NCBI RefSeq assembly: GCF_017893965.1
Contig: NZ_CP054142.1
Location: forward strand, 2,356,001 to 2,420,000
Direction: 5' to 3'
Origin: Treponema parvum
Lineage (GTDB): Bacteria; Spirochaetota; Spirochaetia; Treponematales; Treponemataceae
Length of the DNA: 64,000 bases
Below are positions 23,760-32,253 of this stretch, in pieces. Below the pieces are notes generated by a model. The model made no database searches. It was given only the letters and a program-made list of their open reading frames with translations, and was not told where the DNA came from. Position 1 is the stretch's first letter, and each line of letters begins with the position of its first letter. The position numbers were made by a program, and so were the translations under genes.

Positions 23760-25661
23760 CTATTCATTAGCATAAGGAATACTTCCGTCCCTATAGGCTT
23801 CCAAAAGCTCTTCGAGGTCTGCCGCAAATTCTTTCAGCGACTGCCCGTGTTCAGTGTCGGCGATGAATTTTCTTTTTGCAAAAGTTTCCACGGTAATGGT
23901 TTCCGATGCAATGTCGGTTTCGTTCATAATGGCCGACTGCGTATTTTCAAACTTCTTATGCACTACCAGCCGTATTCCGCGCGAATTGGAAACGAGCGTA
24001 TAGCCCGCTATCCCCGTAGCTTCGTGATAGGCGGCGGAAAATCCCCCGTCGATTATAAGAAGTTTTCCTCCGCACTTTATAGGAGTTTCACCTTTTTTTA
24101 CTTTTTGAGGCACATGCCCGTTTATTATGTGGCCGGTATTGTAATCTATTCCGAATTCGGCAAAGATTTTCTTTATCATTTCAGGATCTTCAAGCGTTTT
24201 ATAGTAAGTGTTTTTTTCTTCAACCTTAGGTTCGTCTTCCTCGACAAACATGCGCTCGAAGGTCGCCATCTTGTTTTTACCGAACATGGGAGAATACGGC
24301 CCCGTCCACAAATACCATATCATGATCTCGCCCTTTTGTCGTTCCGCGCTGCCCTGCTTTGAAAAAAACGCCCGGCGCGCCCAAATTTCAAGTTCGTCGT
24401 ACAAGGCCTTACCGGAAAATTCTTTTCCGTAGATATTTACCTTTGCAAAACTACCGTCTTTGGCCAAAGGTACGCAGCCGTGATAGAGCAAATTTCCGTT
24501 GTAAATCTTGTAGATGCTGCCCTTCGTAAACAAAAAATGTACGTGTTTTTGAAGCTTTTCACTGTGAAGGAACGAAGACCTGAGCCTGTTCATTATTTCT
24601 TCTTCTTCCGACGTAAGAGAATACGGATCCTTGGGATTAAAAGTCGGAAAATCGGCGGAATTGAGTTTCCATGTTTTTCCTTCGATCTTTACCGTTCCTT
24701 TTTGAACGTCGAGAGTGTCGAAAAACAGCCTGTCGTTCATCTCAAATTCCGGATGCTCAAGGATAATTTGGCCTTCGAGCTTAAACTGAATCATCGCTGC
24801 GGCATTTAAAAGACTTTTTTCTCCGGATTTTTTATAAACTTTGGCGGCAAACGCAAAAAACTGCGTGAGATTTATTCCGTATCCGTCTATAAGAAGATCC
24901 AAAGATTTGTACTTTGCCGACATGCGCAAAACGTTTGCGATACACGCCTTGCTTCCCGCAGCAGCGCCCATCCACACTATATCGTGATTACCCCATTGAA
25001 TGTCCACGGAATGATAATCCAAAAGCTTATCCATAATCAAATGCGGGGAAGGCCCTCTGTCAAAAATATCGCCTATGATGTGGAGCTTATAAATGACAAG
25101 TTTTTGAATAAGATTGCAAAATGTTATAATAAATTCTTCCGCAGCGCCTATACGGATTATTGTCGCAATAATCGACGAATAATAAGCTTTTTTGTCGCTT
25201 ATTTCTTCTTTTTCGGTTGTAAGTTCTTCTATTATGTATGAATAATCCTGAGGAATCAGTTTTCTTACATGGGAGCGCGTATACTTTGAAGAAACTCGCC
25301 GGAGGATGAGAACAAGGCGGTGCAGGATGACCGTGTACCAGTCGTTAATATCCTGAGCATGTAAAGACCGCTCAAGTTCAAGGCGTTCTCGCGGATAATA
25401 GATAAGGGTTGCCAGTTCCTTTTTTGAAGCCTCGGATTCGGAAAAGCCGAAAACCTCTTCAATTTTCTGCCATATTGAACCCGATCCGTTTTTTAAAACA
25501 TGATTAAACTGTTCGTATTCCCCGTGTATGTCGGTCAAAAAATGCTCCGTACCTTTGGGCAAATTTAAAACGGACTGAGTATTGACCAACTTCGTAATCA
25601 CGGCACGTTCCGAAGGATATTGCCGTGCAAGAATTTTCAAATACTTTTTACAATCTTCCAT
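23760..25661 (-). CDS. fbp: Class III fructose-1,6-bisphosphatase
   Basis: The protein is 633 residues from the ATG at 25661, or 639 from an ATG 18 bp earlier, which matches class III FBPases known from Firmicutes. Metallophosphatase motifs are visible: FLTDIHGEYEQF (about 42), IGDIFDRGPSPH (about 200) and IQWGNHDIVWMG (about 225). The C-terminal half has INGHVPQ and IIDGGFS. It makes fructose 6-phosphate in gluconeogenesis. No ribosome site is visible, and TATAAT ends 6 nt before the 25661 ATG. I therefore favour that start and a leaderless message. Confidence 0.92.
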   Translation of the reverse strand: MEDCKKYLKILARQYPSERAVITKLVNTQSVLNLPKGTEHFLTDIHGEYEQFNHVLKNGSGSIWQKIEEVFGFSESEASKKELATLIYYPRERLELERSLHAQDINDWYTVILHRLVLILRRVSSKYTRSHVRKLIPQDYSYIIEELTTEKEEISDKKAYYSSIIATIIRIGAAEEFIITFCNLIQKLVIYKLHIIGDIFDRGPSPHLIMDKLLDYHSVDIQWGNHDIVWMGAAAGSKACIANVLRMSAKYKSLDLLIDGYGINLTQFFAFAAKVYKKSGEKSLLNAAAMIQFKLEGQIILEHPEFEMNDRLFFDTLDVQKGTVKIEGKTWKLNSADFPTFNPKDPYSLTSEEEEIMNRLRSSFLHSEKLQKHVHFLFTKGSIYKIYNGNLLYHGCVPLAKDGSFAKVNIYGKEFSGKALYDELEIWARRAFFSKQGSAERQKGEIMIWYLWTGPYSPMFGKNKMATFERMFVEEDEPKVEEKNTYYKTLEDPEMIKKIFAEFGIDYNTGHIINGHVPQKVKKGETPIKCGGKLLIIDGGFSAAYHEATGIAGYTLVSNSRGIRLVVHKKFENTQSAIMNETDIASETITVETFAKRKFIADTEHGQSLKEFAADLEELLEAYRDGSIPYANE

Positions 25662-25667
25662 ACATGT

Positions 25668-25673
25668 ATTATA
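25668..25673 (-). promoter_or_regulatory. -10 box directly before fbp
   Basis: TATAAT on the minus strand is separated from the ATG by 6 nt, so transcription should begin at or next to the start codon. A convincing -35 is not seen (CAGAAG at 17 bp). Confidence 0.5.
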
Positions 25674-25768
25674 ACACATATATTAAAGGACTTCTGTAAA
25701 AAGCATAAAGTAAATGCGTAGCCGCGTCGGAAATGCCTATAAAGCAGCAAATGCGCACATAAAAGGCC

Positions 25769-25808
25769 GCCGGGGGTGTGATCTTCAAATGAAGATCACA
25801 CCCCCGGC
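25769..25808 (-). terminator. Long perfect hairpin after the TRAP operon
   Basis: An 18-bp perfect stem (25769-25786 with 25791-25808, starting GCCGGGGGTGTG) has an ATTT loop on the minus strand. It sits 5 bp after the dctM stop, and a CCTTTT run follows shortly. It should stop transcription before fbp. Confidence 0.8.
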
Positions 25809-25813
25809 AAAAA

Positions 25814-27109
25814 TCACACCTTCCCGAATATCATATTGGGAATAAACAATACTAAATCCGGCAAAAACACAAGAATCGAAAGCTCAATTAAAATTGCAAG
25901 AAGGAACGGAAGGCTTTCCTTCGTATACTCTTCGGGAGGACAGTCTATAATACCGCACACGGTATAAAGCGCGGAACCTATAGGCGGCGTCATTACACCT
26001 AAGGTAACGATCGTAGCCATGAGAACTCCGAAATGGACTGGATCCATTCCTACGCTTGTAACCATGGGCAAAAAGATAGGCGTTAAAAGCAAAAAGTTTA
26101 CATTGCTGTCCACAAACATTCCCGTAATGAACAAGAATCCGAGCATGATAAGAGTAAGCACATGTGGGTTGTCCGTAATTCCAAAGATAAAGGAACTCAA
26201 TACCGCAGGAAGTCTTACCCATGTGATCGCATAACTGAACGGACCGGACATGGCGATGATAAGCATTATAGCCCCGTTATCCTTAAGCGTCGTAAGAAGA
26301 GCGGATTTAAAATTTTCCCACGTCAGTTTTTTATATATGAATTTTCCAATTATAATAGCATAAATAACGGCAAACGCTCCAGATTCGGACGGGGTAAATA
26401 TGCCGAACCGTATTCCAACGATCAAGATTACAGGGAAAAGAAGAGCCCATATTGATACTTTTAAATTATCAAAAAGTTCGCGGAATGAAAGCTTGGGTGC
26501 GTCGGCCTTAGGCGGTTCGTATTTCTTTATGCGGCTTGTTATAGTAGTCGTCGCCATAAGAAAAAACGTCATCAGAAAGCCCGGCACTATGCCTGCGGCA
26601 AAAAGTCTTCCTATGGAAACTTCTCCTATAAAGCCGAATATTATGAGCCCTAGACTTGGCGGAATCGTCGCGGTTATGAGAGCCGTAAGACAGTTTACGG
26701 AACATATGTACCCTTTACTGTAGCCCAGCCTCATCATTTCAGGACCTAAAATCCGCGTTTCCATAGCGGCGTCCGCCGTCGCGGAACCTGAAACGCCGCC
26801 CATCAAAGTCGACATGACGACGGAAACCTGCGCGGTTCCTCCGTACATGCGGCGCGTAAGCAATCTTGCAAGTCCTAAAAGCTGCTCGGTAATTCCCGAA
26901 ACATTCATCAGATTACCTGCGAATATAAAAAAGGGAACGGCAAGAAAAGCGAAAGACTGACTTTGCAAAACTATCATTTGCACGGCGGCTTCAAACGGTA
27001 ATACGGGTTGACTTAAAAAATAGGCGAACCCCGAAATACCTATAACAAAAGCAATGGGCATTCCCATAACAAGAAAGACCACAAAGCATAATAACAAAAA
27101 ATTCATCAT
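25814..27109 (-). CDS. TRAP transporter large permease, DctM type (second system)
   Basis: A 431-residue, strongly hydrophobic DctM with the blocks LAVPFFIFAGNLMN near 56, STLMGGVSGSATADAAM near 100, TATIPPSLGLIIFG near 148 and GVMTPPIGSALYTV near 375. A GGGGGAT site precedes two adjacent ATGs. It works with the DctQ encoded 40 bp upstream and probably with the DctP at 28004. Length and layout are normal. The substrate is not given by sequence. Confidence 0.92.
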   Translation of the reverse strand: MMNFLLLCFVVFLVMGMPIAFVIGISGFAYFLSQPVLPFEAAVQMIVLQSQSFAFLAVPFFIFAGNLMNVSGITEQLLGLARLLTRRMYGGTAQVSVVMSTLMGGVSGSATADAAMETRILGPEMMRLGYSKGYICSVNCLTALITATIPPSLGLIIFGFIGEVSIGRLFAAGIVPGFLMTFFLMATTTITSRIKKYEPPKADAPKLSFRELFDNLKVSIWALLFPVILIVGIRFGIFTPSESGAFAVIYAIIIGKFIYKKLTWENFKSALLTTLKDNGAIMLIIAMSGPFSYAITWVRLPAVLSSFIFGITDNPHVLTLIMLGFLFITGMFVDSNVNFLLLTPIFLPMVTSVGMDPVHFGVLMATIVTLGVMTPPIGSALYTVCGIIDCPPEEYTKESLPFLLAILIELSILVFLPDLVLFIPNMIFGKV

Positions 27110-27149
27110 ATCCCCCTAAACTAAAAGACGGAATTTTTACCGCGCTGCG

Positions 27150-27641
27150 TTATCGTGCGGCGTCTTTTTCGGACTTTTCATTAAAATAAATTATGATCTT
27201 CTTTATTTTTCCTATAGTAGAAACCGCCATTGAAGCGGACGCGACGACGAGGCTCAAGGTTACTATTGAATAAGGGATCGGCATGGACTGATAAGTTCTT
27301 AAGCGTTCCGTCCATGCAAGGCGGCAGCCGTAAACGGCGATGACCACTAAAGTACAAAAAATAATGACATATATCAAAACCGATACTGTTTTTTGCAGTT
27401 TTTTGGGTAAATAACGCGTAAGCAAATCTATTCCTATAAGCTGGCCGCTGCGCCACGCTATGTCCGCGCCTAAAAACGCCGTCCACGCCAAAAGAAGCAT
27501 AGCCAGATCAATGTTCCATGACATTGATACGCGGAAAAAACGAAGTATGGCCGACATAAAAACAAAAAGAATTAAAAAAATGAATCCTACGCCGCATACG
27601 ATAATTTCGGCCTTGCAAAGGATTCCATATAGTTTTTTCAT
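27150..27641 (-). CDS. TRAP transporter small permease, DctQ type (second system)
   Basis: A 163-residue protein with four predicted helices and the family block VDLA-like MSWNIDLAMLLLAWTAFLGADIAWRSG split over residues 38-64. DctQ stabilises the DctM/DctP complex. A GGAG site lies 9 bp before the ATG. Between it and dctP there is a 360-bp gap with a strong terminator, so it may have its own promoter. Confidence 0.9.
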   Translation of the reverse strand: MKKLYGILCKAEIIVCGVGFIFLILFVFMSAILRFFRVSMSWNIDLAMLLLAWTAFLGADIAWRSGQLIGIDLLTRYLPKKLQKTVSVLIYVIIFCTLVVIAVYGCRLAWTERLRTYQSMPIPYSIVTLSLVVASASMAVSTIGKIKKIIIYFNEKSEKDAAR

Positions 27642-27670
27642 ATGTTATTCTCCATTTCATACAAGATGCA

Positions 27671-27696
27671 CACGCTTAAACATTACGTCAAGCGTG
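27671..27696. promoter_or_regulatory. Inverted repeat upstream of dctQ
   Basis: CACGCTT and AAGCGTG are perfect 7-bp arms separated by 12 bp. They overlap TTGACG, a possible -35 for dctQM on the minus strand. Possible operator. Confidence 0.35.
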
Positions 27697-27860
27697 AGAT
27701 CCGCATGAAAAATGATCCGGTCCTATAAAACTATAGGCTTTAAAAGATTAAGATTAGCGGTTTTGTAAAATTCGGCAAAGGACGCCAAAACTCAGCTTAA
27801 AACTTTTATAAAATGCGACGTTGCAACTCGCGATAACACGACGGGTTCAACTCGTAGAAA

Positions 27861-27900
27861 TCTCGAAAAAAAATCGCTAAAGGCGAGTTTTTCCCGAGAC
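27861..27900 (-). repeat. Hairpin element, copy 2
   Basis: Read on the minus strand it contains CCTTTAGCGATTTTTT followed by TTCGAGA, matching copy 1 at 21364-21398. The stem is CTCGGGAAAAA with TTTTTTTCGAG around a smaller TCGC/GCGA hairpin. A dispersed intergenic hairpin family is likely. Confidence 0.5.
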
Positions 27901-27957
27901 GATCTTCCTTAGTCGTCTTATACCGATAAAGACCGATAAAGCGCCCCGTCGAAAATA

Positions 27958-27989
27958 CCGCCGCAAACCTTAAAAAGCGTTTGCGGCGG
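27958..27989 (-). terminator. Terminator after dctP (second system)
   Basis: CCGCCGCAAAC and GTTTGCGGCGG form an 11-bp perfect stem with a 10-nt loop, 14 bp after the dctP stop on the minus strand, followed by TATTTT. Confidence 0.75.
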
Positions 27990-28003
27990 CCGATTAAAAA
28001 ATA

Positions 28004-29005
28004 CTATTTTCCGAGTTCTTTAAACAATCTTTCTTTAAGACCGGCGGAAAATCCCAAATCATTGTTTACGTACAACGGATTTATGGCCTTTTGGAACTCA
28101 TCAAGGCTTACTTCCGTGATCAGAACGCCGTTCTTCTTCATGTTTTCATAGTAACCGGCTTCTTCGCTTGCGATGATCGCGCCGTATTCCAGAGCCGTTT
28201 CTCGCATAGTTTTGATAAAAAACTCGCGATCGGCGGCGGGCATGCTGTTATAAAAATTGGACGAACACACAAAGGACGACTGGAGCATGTAGTGTTTGGA
28301 TAAGGCAAGGTATTTTACAACTTCATAGATACGGCTTCCGTATGCGCTTGCAACCTGCACTTCGCATCCGTCAAGAGTTTTAGACTGAATTCCGGGGAAG
28401 ACTTCCGACCACGGAATACCGATATTTGCAAATCCCAAGTATTTGGCAAGGTTGTTTCCGATCGCATTCCCGAAGCCGCGTATGCGGAGACCGGACAGGT
28501 CTGCAACTTTATTTACGGGAGTTGTGGTATAAAAAGAGCGGAATCCGTTATACATATTAGTTATATAGATAATTCCCTGCTTTTCAAGAGCGGCTTGCCA
28601 TTCTTTAAAAAGCGGAGTGTCGGGAAGTTTTTTCAGCAATTCGGGATCCGTCAAAATATACGGCGCCATCAGGATATTAAGATCCGGAATATTGAATTGA
28701 CTTGCCAGACGGCCGGGATCGCTCGGAACGACGAGACTTACGCCGAGTTTCGCCTGCGTTACCAAGGCGTCGGTATCGCCTGAAAGGGCGCCCGCAACCT
28801 GTACCGTAGCGCTGAAACGCCCGGAATTGTTGAGTTTTTCTGCCGCAGCCATCATCATGCGGCTCTGTCCCGTCGTTGCGGCTTCCGTTCCCGCAAACGT
28901 TACGGGAATCTTGGAACCGCCTTCGCCTTTGCCGGCGGCAAAAACGGAAGCCGACAAAAAACCTAAGGCTGCAAAAACAAAAACCAATTTTTTGTACTTT
29001 TTCAT
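28004..29005 (-). CDS. TRAP transporter periplasmic binding protein, DctP type (second system)
   Basis: I chose the ATG at 29005, preceded by AAGGAG; an upstream ATG adds ten residues before the signal peptide. The 333-residue protein begins MKKYKKLVFVFAALGFLSAS with a signal peptidase site near SVFAA. It contains the DctP signature region: LRIRGFGNAIG (the conserved Arg that grips the carboxylate), then GIPWSEVFPGIQSKTLDGCE. It captures an organic acid for the DctQM encoded downstream. It comes directly after the LarA-type gene (122 bp), so the acid may be a hydroxyacid. Confidence 0.92.
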   Translation of the reverse strand: MKKYKKLVFVFAALGFLSASVFAAGKGEGGSKIPVTFAGTEAATTGQSRMMMAAAEKLNNSGRFSATVQVAGALSGDTDALVTQAKLGVSLVVPSDPGRLASQFNIPDLNILMAPYILTDPELLKKLPDTPLFKEWQAALEKQGIIYITNMYNGFRSFYTTTPVNKVADLSGLRIRGFGNAIGNNLAKYLGFANIGIPWSEVFPGIQSKTLDGCEVQVASAYGSRIYEVVKYLALSKHYMLQSSFVCSSNFYNSMPAADREFFIKTMRETALEYGAIIASEEAGYYENMKKNGVLITEVSLDEFQKAINPLYVNNDLGFSAGLKERLFKELGK

Positions 29006-29127
29006 ACGTAACTCCTTATATGTTTTTATTGTCAATTACGACAAATAATTTTGGGCTATCCAACTCTCATTAACTGTATTCAAGAGCTTATGCAGAAAAA
29101 GAGTAAACGGGGAAATAGCACAAAAAA

Positions 29128-30408
29128 TCAAACATCAAAATTCGCCCGATAAGCCCATAATCCCAGTCCCGGATTTGAGATATAAAATACTCTTTCACCT
29201 TGCACATCATTCCAGCCGTCTTGCAGTTTATCCAGACAGTATCTTTTTTTATACTCTTTTATATCTCCATAATCATACCCGACAGACTGAATTTCTTCCT
29301 GTTTCAAAAATCCGGGGCAATATGTAACTTTAAAACGACCTTCGGTTGAACCATGCATCAAGTGGGATGCGGCTCCTAAATTTGAAGATAAATCTTCATT
29401 CTCTTTTACCATCTTTTTAATTAAAGATATTCCCGAATAGCCGTATTTACGAATCAATTTATCTGCTATCGGATTTTCGCCAAAAGTGCGAAGCCCGGGA
29501 GCAATGATAACAAGTTCCGCATTATCAGCCAATGCCATACGAGTTCTGTAAATACTTTTATTGCCCACCCATGTGCTTTTGTACTCTTCTCCATCAAGAA
29601 AAACAACGATTTTATCCGGTTGCTCTTCCATTAAAAAAACATTTGTCTCCCGTGCAAGTTCGGCGGCCTTCAAATAGCATTCTTCATCGTCACCGATAAA
29701 AAGCCCCTTAAAAAGAGTTCCTCCTTTCATATCGGGCGCAACTACGGTATGCATGTAAACAATGGGTAGATTCCTCAAATATTGCTCTGAACCAAAGTTA
29801 AGCAATGTTCGCACAGGATTATTTATTCTTCCCATTATTTTTTCAAGATTGCAACAGGCTCCTACAAAGTGACTTTTATCTATACATTCCTTTCCTCCAA
29901 GTCCTACAAGTATGTTTTTTGTAAAATTCGCCATACCGGCAACTTCATGAGGAACAACCTGTCCAACGGAAATTATCAGATCCCAATTTTCAGAAAGCAA
30001 GCAACGATTTACCTGAACCGGCCAATCATAATCAACGGCTCCTCCGGATATATCGGCAACTTTATTTCTGTCGATGCGTCCTAATTCAATTACATCATTT
30101 TTATAATCATGATCTTTTATAATTTCCAAAGGAATACCGGAAAACATCAATGTTTTTTCTTCATCAGTCATGCCGTAATGTGTTCCCAGAGCCGGCATGA
30201 CAAGCTTTAGCTTTGAACCGAGGATTTTGTATAGATACTGTGTTATTTTGCCTGCCCTCGAATGAAATCGTGTAAAATCAGGCGGAATAACCATAACCTT
30301 ATCAAGGCGACGCTCTTTTGAAATATTATTAATAAAATTTTCCAAAACTCCAAAAAGAGCGTCTTCTTTAAAATCCTGTTTTTCATTTTTACTGCTATAA
30401 TACAACAT
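29128..30408 (-). CDS. LarA-type nickel-pincer enzyme, putative hydroxyacid racemase/epimerase
   Basis: A 426-residue member of the lactate racemase superfamily with the LarA active-site layout. D44 and R47 lie in PPDFTRFHS; H77 is in GTHYGMT. H154 in PHEVAG is followed exactly 10 residues later by K164, and H180 lies 16 after that. In Lactobacillus LarA the corresponding set is H108, H174, K184 and H200 with the same two spacings, K184 being the cofactor-bound lysine. The gene lies 11 bp after a dctM and is followed by another dctP. It should therefore convert the stereochemistry of an imported 2-hydroxyacid. The substrate is unknown, and larBCE must lie elsewhere. Confidence 0.85.
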   Translation of the reverse strand: MLYYSSKNEKQDFKEDALFGVLENFINNISKERRLDKVMVIPPDFTRFHSRAGKITQYLYKILGSKLKLVMPALGTHYGMTDEEKTLMFSGIPLEIIKDHDYKNDVIELGRIDRNKVADISGGAVDYDWPVQVNRCLLSENWDLIISVGQVVPHEVAGMANFTKNILVGLGGKECIDKSHFVGACCNLEKIMGRINNPVRTLLNFGSEQYLRNLPIVYMHTVVAPDMKGGTLFKGLFIGDDEECYLKAAELARETNVFLMEEQPDKIVVFLDGEEYKSTWVGNKSIYRTRMALADNAELVIIAPGLRTFGENPIADKLIRKYGYSGISLIKKMVKENEDLSSNLGAASHLMHGSTEGRFKVTYCPGFLKQEEIQSVGYDYGDIKEYKKRYCLDKLQDGWNDVQGERVFYISNPGLGLWAYRANFDV

Positions 30409-30419
30409 ATCTCTTAAAC

Positions 30420-31712
30420 CTATTTAACGGGCATTAGTAAATTAGGCAAAAATGTTATGAGCGGCGGGAAAAGTATTAAAATAACCAAAAGAACGAGCAT
30501 TCCAAGGAAAAAAGGAATTAACGCATAAACCAGTTCTTCCATTTTGACCTTTGCTACCCCTGACGCAACATATAAGACGGTTCCCACAGGCGGCGTAATA
30601 AGCCCTATCCCTAAGTTAATACAGGTAATAACTCCCCAGTAAACAGGATCGATACCGTACTTTTGCATAACGGGAAGAAGTACCGGAGATAAAATAAGAA
30701 TGGCAGGAGTTATATCCATTACAAAACCGACTAAAAGTAACAAAATATTTGCAAAAAAAACAATGACGAGAGGGTTGTCACTCAGAGAACTGAAAAAAGA
30801 AGTAAGTTCCTGAGGGACATGAGCCAAAGTAAGCAGATAAGCGGTTACGGAAGCAGTTCCACATAAAAAAAGCACGGAAGCTGTGGTTTTAGCGGTATTG
30901 AAAAGAACTTGGGGCAGTTCTTTAACTTTAAGCTCTTTGAACACAAAGAGACCTAAAAAGAGGGCTACTACTGAAGCCACGACCCCCGCCTCCGTTGCCG
31001 TAAAAACGCCCGCCAGTATACCGCCGACAATGATAAAAGGTACAAGAAGGGCCGTCCATGCGCTCTTAAATGCAACAAAAACCTTTTTAAAAGAGAACTT
31101 GTTTTTCTTCCCCTCATTCAAATCTTTTTTATGTTTTCCAACTGTCAGAAAGGTTACAAACATCAATATAAAAGCCGTTAGTGTACCGGGTATAATTCCG
31201 CCGATAAACATCTTAGATATCGATGTGCTTGTCGTTACTCCGTACAGTATAAAAGGAATGCTCGGAGGAATGATAATTCCGATAACAGAAGATGATGCGG
31301 TAACGGCAGCCGAGTAGGCCGGTTCATACCCCTCTTCTTTCATCGGCGGTATAAGCAGGCCGCCGATTGCCGCCGTATCCGCAATAGCGGAACCGGAAAT
31401 TCCTCCAAAAAACAAACTTGAAAGGATATTAACGTGACCGAGACCTCCTTTTATATGACCGACGAGAGAATCCGAAAAAACAAGAAGTCTTTTGGCGATA
31501 CCGCCGCGATTCATAACTTCTCCTACAAACATATAAAAAGGTACGGCGAGAAGCGTAAAACTATCCATTCCGGTAAACAGCTTTTGAATATAGCTGACCA
31601 TTGGGAAGTCCATTATAAAGAGCATAACGACGTTGGCTATTGCCATACAAAAAACAATAGGAATTCCTAGAGCAATACCTGAAAACAATATAACTAAAAA
31701 AATAAAAAGCAT
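30420..31712 (-). CDS. TRAP transporter large permease, DctM type (first system)
   Basis: A 430-residue membrane protein with LAVPFYMFVGEVMNRGG near 55, LFFGGISGSAIADTA near 100, GIIIPPSIPFILYGV near 150 and LITPPVGTVLYVASGV near 370, all standard for DctM. It starts 2 bp after dctQ and ends 11 bp before the LarA-type gene, so the operon is dctP-dctQ-dctM-lar. Confidence 0.93.
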   Translation of the reverse strand: MLFIFLVILFSGIALGIPIVFCMAIANVVMLFIMDFPMVSYIQKLFTGMDSFTLLAVPFYMFVGEVMNRGGIAKRLLVFSDSLVGHIKGGLGHVNILSSLFFGGISGSAIADTAAIGGLLIPPMKEEGYEPAYSAAVTASSSVIGIIIPPSIPFILYGVTTSTSISKMFIGGIIPGTLTAFILMFVTFLTVGKHKKDLNEGKKNKFSFKKVFVAFKSAWTALLVPFIIVGGILAGVFTATEAGVVASVVALFLGLFVFKELKVKELPQVLFNTAKTTASVLFLCGTASVTAYLLTLAHVPQELTSFFSSLSDNPLVIVFFANILLLLVGFVMDITPAILILSPVLLPVMQKYGIDPVYWGVITCINLGIGLITPPVGTVLYVASGVAKVKMEELVYALIPFFLGMLVLLVILILFPPLITFLPNLLMPVK

Positions 31713-31714
31713 TA

Positions 31715-32188
31715 TTATCTCCTGTTGTTTTTTATAGTATCTATAAATCTGGCAATGTTTCCGATAAACATAAAAGACATAGAAATAGGAAGAATGGAAT
31801 AAACAATCTTCATAGGAACTACAAGACTTGCGGAAACGTGATTCATGACTGATATAAATTGAAAACTATAAAAAGTGAGCAACAGCAAAACGCCGCCGAC
31901 TAATAAAAATTCAATAATGTCAAGAACATTTTTTCCCCAGCGCAATTTTCGAAGCCGTGCCGAAAGAATATCCAATTTTACCAACTCGTCATTTTGAAAA
32001 ACGCTGATTATTCCCAGTAAATTCATCCAAATAAAAATAAACCTTGAAAGTTCGTCTGCCCAAACAATGGAATTATTAAAAACGTAGCGACTGGCAACAT
32101 TATATGCTACTATAAAAAAAAGAAGAGCTGTAAAAATAACGATTACAACTTTATACATACCTTTTATAAAGTATAACAGGTGTTTCAT
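31715..32188 (-). CDS. TRAP transporter small permease, DctQ type (first system)
   Basis: I chose the second ATG (32188), which follows GAGAGG, over one 12 bp upstream without a site. The 157-residue protein has four hydrophobic segments and the family block RYVFNNSIVWADELSRFIF near residue 33. It is separated from dctP by 65 bp containing a perfect hairpin, and is tightly joined to dctM. Confidence 0.92.
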   Translation of the reverse strand: MKHLLYFIKGMYKVVIVIFTALLFFIVAYNVASRYVFNNSIVWADELSRFIFIWMNLLGIISVFQNDELVKLDILSARLRKLRWGKNVLDIIEFLLVGGVLLLLTFYSFQFISVMNHVSASLVVPMKIVYSILPISMSFMFIGNIARFIDTIKNNRR

Positions 32189-32201
32189 AGAACCTCTCAT
32201 A

Positions 32202-32222
32202 GGAGGGACTCATCGTCCCTCC
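32202..32222 (-). other. Intercistronic hairpin between dctP and dctQ
   Basis: GGAGGGAC and GTCCCTCC form a perfect 8-bp stem with a 5-nt loop and no T-run. Such a structure after a binding-protein gene usually protects its mRNA 3' end and limits read-through, giving more DctP than permease. Confidence 0.6.
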
Positions 32223-32253
32223 ATCCTTTTATATATTATTACATCCTAATATA

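Larger units (their letters stand above)
27642..27957. other. Gap between dctP and dctQ of the second TRAP system
   Basis: About 320 bp without a gene, unusual inside a TRAP operon. On the minus strand it follows the dctP terminator. It contains a repeat shared with 21364-21398 and a 7-bp inverted repeat at 27671-27696 near a TTGACG box. It may carry a second promoter for dctQM. Confidence 0.5.

Noticed and set aside
23643-24362. 239-codon plus-strand frame
   Set aside because: Antisense shadow over the start of the M48 gene and the end of fbp; its composition is not protein-like.
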